From: Ignavibacteria bacterium UBA5771
Lineage (GTDB): Bacteria; Bacteroidota; Ignavibacteria; Kapaibacteriales; UBA2268
Length of the DNA: 11,910 nt
Reading direction: 5' to 3'
Assembly: GCA_002418685.1 (NCBI GenBank)
Contig: DIEP01000052.1
Span: forward strand, 1-11,910
Shown here piece by piece: positions 6,145 to 11,737 of the stretch. The translations under genes and the position numbers were made by a program. The notes under the pieces are model-generated. The model saw nothing but the letters and a program-made list of their open reading frames with translations. It did no database searches and was not told the DNA's origin. Within the stretch, counting starts at the first letter, position 1. Every line of letters begins with the position of its first letter.

Positions 6145-8134
6145 ATTCTTCACTCCTTTCAAATAATGCAGAAACTTCTGAAAATACTTGATTATTTGTA
6201 TAACCTTGCAAATCAATGGACTTGGATCTGCAGAAGGCAACGCATGTTCCGCAACCTTGGCATAGACCTGAGTTAATGCTTGCAACGGTTTTTATAATGT
6301 TCCCATTTCTATCTTTAATTTCTTCTCTCTCAATTGCAAGATAAGGGCATACGCTTTGGCAAAGGAAACAACCCACACAAGTCGATTTATTAGAAACCGC
6401 AATAATAGGTTCGCGAGTTAATAAATCTTGAGAGAAAAGTGCAATAGTTTTCGATGCAGCAGCAGAGGCTTGCGCAACTGATTCGGGAATATCTTTAGGC
6501 GCTTGGCATGCACCCGCCAATGTTATACCCGCTGTATTAGTTTCCACAGGTCTCAATTTTGGATGTGCTTCGGAGAAGAAATTATATGAGTCATAGCTTA
6601 TGTGCAATTTCTGGGCTAATGATTCTGCATCACTATGAGCCACCGAGGCAGTTGCAAGCACAACCATATCTGCTTCTATTTCGACAGGAGTGGAATTCAA
6701 CAAGGTATCCACACCTCGAACAATTAATTTCCCATTCTTTTCATAAACTTTTGAAACTCTACCACGAATATAATTCACATCATCTTCTTCGACTGCTCTT
6801 CGCACAAATTCTTCGTAGTTCTTTCCGCCTGCACGAATATCCATATAGAAAATGTCTGCTTCCCCATCGGGAACTTTATGTTTATAAAGCATTGCATGCT
6901 TTGCTGTATACATACAGCAGATTTTCGAGCAATACTCTATCCCTTTTGCAGGGTCGCGAGATCCTGCACACGCAATGAACACAACCTTTTTGGGAACTTT
7001 CCCATCTGAAGGTCGGCGAACTTCTCCCAAAGTTGGTCCCGAAGATGACAGCAAGCGTTCGAATTGCAAGCCTGTCACTACATCTTTATATTTTCCATAA
7101 CCATATTCGGGGAAAAAGTCAGTCCCTTTTATAGTGAACCCTGTGGCAACAACTATTGCTCCAACATCAACAGTAATTAGCTGGTCTTGTTGGTCAAAGT
7201 CAATAGCACCAGCGGAACAATTTGTTTTGCAAAATTGACATTTTCCATTCTTGAAATGTGTGCAATTATCTTTATCGATAACGGGTTTATTGGGAACTGC
7301 CTGCGGAAAAGGTACATAAATAGCAGGACGTTTTCCCATTTCAGCATTGAATTCATCAGGGATTTTCTTGATTGGGCATTTTAGAGTGCAATCACCGCAT
7401 CCATTGCATAATTCTTCATTTATAAATCTTGCTTTTTTGCGAATTGTTGCCTTAAAATTGCCAATAAAACCTTCTAATGACTCAACTTCCGAATAGGACA
7501 TTAAAGTAATATTAGGATGTTGAGCAACTTCAACCATACGGGGTGTTAAAATACATTGAGAGCAATCCAATGTTGGGAATGTCTCTGATAACTGAGCCAT
7601 ATGCCCGCCAATAGATGGTTCCTTTTCAATCAGAATTACTTCGTTGCCTGCATTTGCAATGTCAAGACTTGCTTGAATGCCTGCGATACCGCCGCCGATA
7701 ACAAGTGCCCTCTTTGTGACGGGAACTTTTATTGGATAAAGTGGTTCGTTATTTCTCACTTTTTCAACTAAGATTCTAATAGTATCAGCTGCTTTTTGGG
7801 TAGTCTCTTCACCCTTTGGATGAACCCAAGAGCAGTGCTCCCTAATATTAGCCATTTCACAAAAGAAAGGATTAATACCTTCTGATGCAACTACTTTTCG
7901 GAAAGTGGGTTCGTGCATTCTCGGAGAGCAAGCACCAACGACTACTCCTGTTAATTTATATTTCTTTATAGCATCTTTTATCAAAGTTTGTCCTGGGTCA
8001 GAGCACATATATTTATAATCAGTGCTGAACACAACTCCAGGGATTTTTGAAGATATTTCTGCTACTTTCCCGCAATCTACTGTGGATGCGATATTTTCAC
8101 CACAATGACAAATAAATACTCCTATTCTTGCCAT
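6137..8134 (-). CDS. hdrA: HdrA: FAD-containing electron-bifurcating subunit of heterodisulfide reductase
   Basis: This is the flavin-bearing core of the complex. In the HdrABC family HdrA splits electron pairs so that one electron reduces ferredoxin and the other goes through HdrC to HdrB. The 665-residue protein has the HdrA order: an N-terminal domain with HCGENI (10-15), C44, CSPR (69-72) and C92/C101; an FAD site GGGIAG (147-152) with IEKEPSIGGHM after it (169-179); CSQCILTP (191-198); a first ferredoxin motif C243-x2-C246-x2-C249-x3-C253; a second cysteine group C291, C299, C302 and C306; CAGSRD (389-394) and YCSKICC (401-407); and two C-terminal cubane motifs, C586/C589/C592/C596 and C625/C628/C631/C635. 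The extra C-terminal ferredoxin domain is the usual route to ferredoxin. The start overlaps the hdrB stop by 1 bp (TAATG). No selenocysteine, frameshift or missing ligand is visible. Confidence 0.95.
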   Translation of the reverse strand: MARIGVFICHCGENIASTVDCGKVAEISSKIPGVVFSTDYKYMCSDPGQTLIKDAIKKYKLTGVVVGACSPRMHEPTFRKVVASEGINPFFCEMANIREHCSWVHPKGEETTQKAADTIRILVEKVRNNEPLYPIKVPVTKRALVIGGGIAGIQASLDIANAGNEVILIEKEPSIGGHMAQLSETFPTLDCSQCILTPRMVEVAQHPNITLMSYSEVESLEGFIGNFKATIRKKARFINEELCNGCGDCTLKCPIKKIPDEFNAEMGKRPAIYVPFPQAVPNKPVIDKDNCTHFKNGKCQFCKTNCSAGAIDFDQQDQLITVDVGAIVVATGFTIKGTDFFPEYGYGKYKDVVTGLQFERLLSSSGPTLGEVRRPSDGKVPKKVVFIACAGSRDPAKGIEYCSKICCMYTAKHAMLYKHKVPDGEADIFYMDIRAGGKNYEEFVRRAVEEDDVNYIRGRVSKVYEKNGKLIVRGVDTLLNSTPVEIEADMVVLATASVAHSDAESLAQKLHISYDSYNFFSEAHPKLRPVETNTAGITLAGACQAPKDIPESVAQASAAASKTIALFSQDLLTREPIIAVSNKSTCVGCFLCQSVCPYLAIEREEIKDRNGNIIKTVASINSGLCQGCGTCVAFCRSKSIDLQGYTNNQVFSEVSALFERSEEYV
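6153..6158 (-). promoter_or_regulatory. Ribosome binding site that fixes the flxD start
   Basis: On the minus strand this reads AAGGAG, 8 nt before the ATG at 6144 and inside the last codons of hdrA. It decides in favour of the 152-residue FlxD over the longer open frame that begins at 6285. Confidence 0.75.
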
Positions 8135-9048
8135 TATACTTTTACCTCCTTAACTTTGCTTTTCTGCATTTTTAGATTATCATTATTATTAGAAAAATTA
8201 TTATTTGAAAATGAAATTGGAACAAACAATTTATCAAATTGCATATCTTTTTCACTATAACCGAATGCAAGCCCTATCAATTGAGTAATGAAAATTGCAG
8301 GGATATTGTTGTCTTTTTTCAAATAGTTATTTATTGCTCCTCTTCTCATATCAAGATTAGATTGGCACATTGGACAAGCGGTGACAATCATATCGGCTCC
8401 TCTATCTTTTGCGTCTTCTATAATCTTGCCTGATAATTTGCCAACTATATCTGTCCTTGCGATAGACAAGCCCGCCCCGCAGCACTCTGTTTTAAATGAC
8501 CAATCGATTGAATCTATTCCGATTTTCTTAAGAATTGCTTCCATTCGCAATGGATCATCCCATCGCTCGCTGTTTGTAAGTTTGGGTGGTCTAACTAAAA
8601 GGCAACCATAATAACACGCGGCTTTCTTTTTAAATTTATCATCAACTTTGTTCTTTAATGCATCCATTACGTATTTTTCAAGGAAATCAAGCACGTTTAA
8701 TATCTTGATATTGCCTTTGAATTCTGTCTCAATGATTGGTTGCAAGTTCATTCTGACTTTTTCATCAAGTTTAAACTCATTTAAAGCAAAGAGCAAACGG
8801 CTATAGCATGCAGCGCAAGGGACAACAACTTCTTCCAAACCCATTTTTTCTGCTATTGCTAAATTACGTGCGGGCAGAGCAATCGAGAGCATTCTATTCA
8901 TTGAATGAGCAGCAGTCGCACCGCAGCAATTCCAATCCTCAATTTCAACTAATTCAATATCAGCTGCTTTCGCAACCAATTTTAATGATGCTTCATATTC
9001 GGGCGCTGTGCCGTGCAATGAGCAACCAGGGAAATATCCAATTTTCAT
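8134..9048 (-). CDS. hdrB: HdrB: disulfide-reducing subunit with two CCG domains
   Basis: This is the catalytic disulfide reductase subunit. In characterised HdrB each CCG (cysteine-rich) domain binds a non-cubane [4Fe-4S] cluster, and the pair cleaves the disulfide. Both sets of ligands are present: C9, C41-C42-G43 and C78-x2-C81 in the first half; C145/C149 (CYYGC), C189-C190-G191 and C225-x2-C228 in the second. The length (304) is normal for the family, except for an asparagine-rich and lysine-rich tail after about residue 279 (SFSNNNFSNNND then KMQKSKVKEVKV). The start overlaps the hdrC stop by 4 bp (ATGA), and GAGGCGG stands ahead of it on the minus strand. In methanogens the substrate is CoM-S-S-CoB. 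In bacteria the substrate is open, and a protein disulfide such as that of DsrC is one proposal. No dsrC lies in the window. Confidence 0.94.
   Translation of the reverse strand: MKIGYFPGCSLHGTAPEYEASLKLVAKAADIELVEIEDWNCCGATAAHSMNRMLSIALPARNLAIAEKMGLEEVVVPCAACYSRLLFALNEFKLDEKVRMNLQPIIETEFKGNIKILNVLDFLEKYVMDALKNKVDDKFKKKAACYYGCLLVRPPKLTNSERWDDPLRMEAILKKIGIDSIDWSFKTECCGAGLSIARTDIVGKLSGKIIEDAKDRGADMIVTACPMCQSNLDMRRGAINNYLKKDNNIPAIFITQLIGLAFGYSEKDMQFDKLFVPISFSNNNFSNNNDNLKMQKSKVKEVKV
8145..8150 (-). promoter_or_regulatory. Strong Shine-Dalgarno of hdrA
   Basis: AGGAGG on the minus strand, 10 nt before the hdrA ATG, lies inside the last hdrB codons (KEVKV-stop). A full-consensus site is notable because genes at the heads of transcripts in this window lack one. 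Confidence 0.72.
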
Positions 9049-9692
9049 TTTCCGCCTCGATTATTATTGATTGTTTTCTGAAAGATTTCTTTTATTTGCG
9101 AAGAATTCTTGACCTTTGCTGGGATAAATTTTAATTTCCCATGTGTAATCATTGATGGAGCCAAAAGCACATCCTGGAATAAGTTCTTGGCTCGGAGTTT
9201 GTATCCAATCACAAGTCCGAATTCATATAAACGGCCTGACCCACGGATTGAATGCAAAAATGCCTTGTGAAAATTTATAATGTTGTTTGCTTTGCGATTT
9301 GCTAAATGTCGCCGTATAGATTCCGAGCGAAGGAAATCAGTAATAGCAGGCAAATCGACTTCCTTTGGACATCTTGCCATACACGTTTCGCATGATAAGC
9401 AAACCCAAATTGTATAAGAAGAAAGCACTTTACGGTCATACTCTTTGCTTCCAATTTGGAGCAGTCTGAGTATTGTGTTGGGAGCAATATCCATTTCATC
9501 ACTTAAAGGGCATCCCGCAGTGCATTTCCCGCACTGATAACATAATGAAACTTTTTCTCCTGTCTCATTAAAAACTAGCTCCTTTAATGATATATCTTTA
9601 TTTTTTATTTCTGCACCCCATTTTTGGAGATCATTAGAATAGTAAGTATCTTTTGATGGGTTTTCAGCAATTTCAGTCATATTATTTTGCAT
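9045..9692 (-). CDS. hdrC: HdrC: two-cluster ferredoxin subunit of heterodisulfide reductase
   Basis: HdrC is the wire between HdrA and HdrB. The 215-residue protein has two cubane motifs, C51-x2-C54-x2-C57-x3-C61 (CYQCGKCTAGCP) and C98-x2-C101-x2-C104-x3-C108 (CLSCETCMARCP). The helical C-terminal half includes RSESIRRHLANRKANNI (122-138) and GSGRLYEFGL (151-160), typical of HdrC and of the succinate dehydrogenase-like two-cluster fold. It is the first gene of the operon. There is no Shine-Dalgarno before ATG 9692 or before the alternative in-frame ATG at 9680; the first start is used here by default. The last 4 bp overlap hdrB. A candidate promoter lies 58-87 bp upstream. Confidence 0.92.
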   Translation of the reverse strand: MQNNMTEIAENPSKDTYYSNDLQKWGAEIKNKDISLKELVFNETGEKVSLCYQCGKCTAGCPLSDEMDIAPNTILRLLQIGSKEYDRKVLSSYTIWVCLSCETCMARCPKEVDLPAITDFLRSESIRRHLANRKANNIINFHKAFLHSIRGSGRLYEFGLVIGYKLRAKNLFQDVLLAPSMITHGKLKFIPAKVKNSSQIKEIFQKTINNNRGGK

Positions 9693-9723
9693 AATTCATC
9701 TCAACTTCTATTTATTTTTATAT

Positions 9724-9744
9724 TTCAAAATATTCATTTTTGAA
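9724..9744 (-). promoter_or_regulatory. Dyad at the predicted hdrC transcription start (possible operator)
   Basis: TTCAAAA (9724-9730) and TTTTGAA (9738-9744) are perfect inverted repeats separated by 7 nt. They lie immediately downstream of the candidate -7 box, where a repressor or a leader stem-loop would act. It does not match the Rex or FNR consensus as I know them. In AT-rich DNA such a dyad may also arise by chance. Confidence 0.35.
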
Positions 9745-9749
9745 TAATA

Positions 9750-9779
9750 CAAAATTATGGAATATTCTTGTAATATCAA
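9750..9779 (-). promoter_or_regulatory. Candidate promoter of the hdr-flx operon
   Basis: On the minus strand TTG (9777-9779), a 19-nt spacer and TAATTTTG (9750-9757) fit the Bacteroidota/Flavobacterium type TTG-N17-23-TAnnTTTG. The transcript would begin near 9743 and have a leader of about 50 nt before hdrC. The -7 octamer is identical to those before the genes at 117 and 11738. A second TAATTTTG match on the minus strand at 9814-9821 has no TTG at the right distance. Confidence 0.45.
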
Positions 9780-10023
9780 TAATATTAAATAATATTAATG
9801 AATAATTATTAATCAAAATTATGATTATGATTAATATGATGAGAATCATGAATAATATTTTATAAATTCGAGAAGATTAAAATTTAAAATATATGATTTT
9901 AAGAAAACAAAGGAATCTTGTTTATAGTTTTATTTTGTGTTATGAAAATATTTGCAACCTTCACAACATTCTATAATGAGTATTATATTTCCACAAGAGT
10001 GTCATTTTTCAATAATAGTGCGT

Positions 10024-10116
10024 GTTCAATTGAACAAATGATTATGCTACTTCCTTGAAGTAATATATAATAATCGAAAACGAATTATTAAATTATACAA
10101 AAGCAGAATTGCTTTT
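10024..10116. repeat. Cluster of four short inverted repeats
   Basis: Within 93 bp there are GTTCAATTGAAC (10024-10035, perfect palindrome), TACTTC-CTT-GAAGTA (10048-10062), AATAATCG-AAAA-CGAATTATT (10069-10089, one bulged T) and AAAAGCA-GAAT-TGCTTTT (10099-10116). On the minus strand a TATTTTTG (-7-like, 10119-10126) precedes the group, but no -33 element is seen. It could be a structured small RNA, a set of protein sites or the remains of an element. No T-rich terminator follows it on either strand. Confidence 0.4.
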
Positions 10117-10213
10117 CACAAAAATAGTCAAAATAACAAGATACGTTGGGATAAAATCGAACTTTAAGTGTTTGATAATTAATCTTTATTGCAGTTTTGA
10201 AAATAGGCAGGTA

Positions 10214-10253
10214 TAAAAAAACAAATCCCATCAATGAATCATTGACGGGATTT
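10214..10253 (-). terminator. Rho-independent terminator of the RRM gene
   Basis: AAATCCC-A-TCAATGA (10223-10237) and TCATTGA-C-GGGATTT (10239-10253) form a 15-bp stem around A10238. In minus-strand RNA the only imperfect pair is a G-U wobble, while in plus-strand RNA it is an A-C mismatch, so the hairpin works better on the minus strand. On that strand it is followed by G and seven T (10215-10221). It lies 76 nt after the RRM stop codon. Confidence 0.88.
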
Positions 10254-10258
10254 AAGTG

Positions 10259-10298
10259 TTGAATAAAATCATTTGCGTTTGCAAAGGAATTTATTCAA
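10259..10298 (-). other. Second hairpin in the 3' region of the RRM transcript
   Basis: The outer arms TTGAATAAA (10259-10267) and TTTATTCAA (10290-10298) pair perfectly over 9 bp. Inside, TTTGC (10272-10276) and GCAAA (10281-10285) pair around a 4-nt loop. The element lies between the RRM stop and the terminator, so it would be a structured 3' untranslated segment. Its role is unknown; mRNA stability or binding by the RRM protein itself is only a thought. Confidence 0.4.
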
Positions 10299-10328
10299 TT
10301 TCAGGAAATGACTTTATTTCGGGGGTCG

Positions 10329-10613
10329 TTAATTTCTTCTCCTTTGATAATTGCCACCGCCCCTATTGGGTTCAGGTTCTCTGGCTTCGTTCACCTTGAT
10401 ATTTCGGTTATCGAGTTCGGCGTCGTTCAATTCCTTGATAGCATTTTGTGCTTCTGCGTCATTTGGCATTTCAACAAAGCCAAAACCCTTACTTCTTCCA
10501 GTGAACTTATCAGTTATTACTTTAGCTGATGCAATTTCACCATATTCTTTAAAGATCTCTAAGAGATCTGCATCTTTCACATTATAGGAAAGATTTCCAA
10601 CATAGATTTTCAT
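10329..10613 (-). CDS. Small single-RRM RNA-binding protein
   Basis: The 94-residue protein is one RNA recognition motif with a short basic glycine/arginine tail (NRGGGNYQRRRN, 83-94). RNP2 is IYVGNL (3-8) and RNP1 is KGFGFVEM (42-49), with the exposed aromatics Y4, F44 and F46 that stack on RNA bases. Such proteins occur in cyanobacteria and in many Bacteroidota and Chlorobi, often linked to cold response and RNA metabolism, by analogy with the cyanobacterial Rbp family. The ATG at 10613 is the natural start, because RNP2 begins at residue 3; no Shine-Dalgarno precedes it. The gene stands alone: 278 bp of spacer separate it from the gene upstream, and a strong terminator follows. RNA targets are not known. 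Confidence 0.92.
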   Translation of the reverse strand: MKIYVGNLSYNVKDADLLEIFKEYGEIASAKVITDKFTGRSKGFGFVEMPNDAEAQNAIKELNDAELDNRNIKVNEAREPEPNRGGGNYQRRRN

Positions 10614-10755
10614 ACAATACTACAAATTAGTAAAAAAAATAATTACTAAATTAACTAACAATTATGAAATAACATCATTTTTCCAAAACATTTTTTCCAC
10701 TCAGAAAAAAAACAATAAATTAAATTAATTCCGAATTGAAGGTAAACCTGCAGAT

Positions 10756-10775
10756 CAAATATTTCGAAGAATTTG
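10756..10775. promoter_or_regulatory. 20-bp dyad upstream of the RRM gene
   Basis: The sequence has the form CAAAT-NN-TTCGAA-NN-ATTTG, symmetric at 16 of 20 positions. It lies about 145 bp upstream of the RRM start, in the 278-bp spacer (10614-10891). It may be a regulator binding site or part of a long leader. No promoter with both boxes was found in this spacer. Confidence 0.3.
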
Positions 10776-10891
10776 AGTTGTTCAAAAGAGCATAGTTAAT
10801 TCAACATTATTATCAACGTATATGTATTTAATTTTATTGTATTATTATGAATAATTATTGTAGAAAAGCTAATAAACTGCAAATTCTTGCC

Positions 10892-11593
10892 TTATAAATC
10901 GCCAAATTGAGGACGAATAATTATCTCTTCTACCATAAAATCATCGTCTGCCGCATAATCTATAAGATTTGAAATAATTTTAGAGACACTTTCGGGTTGC
11001 ACCATTCGAGTTCCCAATTTTGCACGAGTTTCCTCATCCCACACCTCCGAATATGTTGCTCCAAGTATTACATTAGTGATTTTAATTTTCTGCCTGCGGG
11101 TCTCTTCGCGAATTGAGCTAAACATTGTGGCAAGAGCTGCTTTGCTTGCACCATAGAGCGATGAGTTTTCAAAAGGTTTTGAAGCCGCAACTGATATTAA
11201 ATTGATAATCATACCTTCTCTCTTTTCGAGCATTGCTGGCAGGAACTGCTTCGTTAAATAATATGCACCATACAGATTAACATTCATTTGAACTTGCAAA
11301 TCTTCAATTACAGATTTTTCAAATGGCGTGAATATCACCATCCCCGCATTGTTTATCAGCACTTGTATATCATTATGTATAGAAGCTAATTTTTCTTCTA
11401 AATTTTCAATATCCTTTTGATTTAAGAAATCAATTTCAAAAATATTTTCAGGATTAAAATATGAATTGTTCGGATCTCGAATGAATAGTTCCTTATTTCG
11501 CGTTGAACCGTAGACCTTATGTTCCTGAGATAAATGTTTTGAAAGTGCCCTGCCTATCCCTCTTGAAATTCCGGAAATAAAAAGATTTTTCAT
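10892..11593 (-). CDS. Short-chain dehydrogenase/reductase (SDR)
   Basis: The 233-residue classical SDR is a Rossmann-fold NAD(P)-dependent oxidoreductase of an unknown alcohol or ketone. It shows the cofactor loop SGISRGIG (7-14; Ser replaces the usual Thr of TGxxxGIG), NNAG (81-84), N106 and the catalytic triad S134 and Y147-x3-K151 in SSLYGASKAA. The segment after the active site reads LGATYSEVW (177-185) where many members have PGxxxT. Arg residues after the glycine loop (R11, R15) and R32 might favour NADP, but this is uncertain. It has a soluble sequence without signal peptide. ATG 11593 is 2-3 residues before the first strand, as expected; no Shine-Dalgarno is visible. The gene is divergent from the lipoprotein gene on its right, and its substrate cannot be named. 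Confidence 0.88.
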   Translation of the reverse strand: MKNLFISGISRGIGRALSKHLSQEHKVYGSTRNKELFIRDPNNSYFNPENIFEIDFLNQKDIENLEEKLASIHNDIQVLINNAGMVIFTPFEKSVIEDLQVQMNVNLYGAYYLTKQFLPAMLEKREGMIINLISVAASKPFENSSLYGASKAALATMFSSIREETRRQKIKITNVILGATYSEVWDEETRAKLGTRMVQPESVSKIISNLIDYAADDDFMVEEIIIRPQFGDL

Positions 11594-11688
11594 TAAAATA
11601 AATATTAGAAAATTTAAATTAACAAATTATCAGGAGATAAAGGTTATTAAAAACAATAATTTCCCACACAGTTAGCGATTAAATAGAA

Positions 11689-11718
11689 TTTGTTATTACT
11701 TTTTTTTTGTTAATTTTG
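11689..11718 (+). promoter_or_regulatory. Promoter of the lipoprotein gene, with a T9 tract in the spacer
   Basis: TTTG (11689-11692), an 18-nt spacer and TAATTTTG (11711-11718) are the best match in the window to the Bacteroidota promoter. The ATG lies 19 nt beyond the -7 box, with AAGG at 11728-11731 between them. The spacer contains nine consecutive T (11700-11708), a tract whose length may vary by slippage and so change the -33/-7 distance. Confidence 0.58.
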
Positions 11719-11737
11719 AAATAATTGAAGGTATTAT

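Larger units (their letters stand above)
9693..10328. other. 636-bp non-coding region between hdrC and the RRM gene
   Basis: I see no convincing gene here. From hdrC outward it holds the operator-like dyad and candidate promoter (9724-9779), a very AT-rich stretch with a small Fur-like dyad (9837-9851), a cluster of four inverted repeats (10024-10116), and the terminator and a second hairpin of the RRM gene (10214-10298). The longest small open frame checked by eye (9942-10058, plus, 38 codons) lacks a ribosome site and has a composition rich in Phe, Tyr, Asn and Ser, typical of translated AT-rich spacer. Confidence 0.6.

Noticed and set aside
6145..6285. N-terminal extension of FlxD up to ATG 6285
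   Set aside because: It lies inside hdrA coding sequence, adds residues unlike the MvhD family, and AAGGAG precedes the internal ATG at 6144 instead.
6559..6978. 139-codon plus-strand open frame opposite hdrA
   Set aside because: It is the shadow of a well-supported HdrA frame; rich in His, Leu, Arg and Ser, without domain signs or a ribosome site.
9942..10058. Plus-strand 38-codon open frame (MKIFATFTTFYNEYY...)
   Set aside because: No ribosome site or promoter, a composition typical of translated AT-rich spacer, and it runs through two of the inverted repeats. No family resemblance.
9693..10328. tRNA or rRNA gene in the long spacer
   Set aside because: No cloverleaf, T-loop GTTCRA pattern in context, or conserved rRNA sequence is seen; GTTCAA at 10024 belongs to a 12-bp palindrome.
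11623..11629. Possible -7 box (TAATTTG on the minus strand) for the SDR gene
   Set aside because: It is one base short of TAnnTTTG, and the nearest TTG is 24 nt away; a similar string at 10623-10629 is too close to the RRM start.
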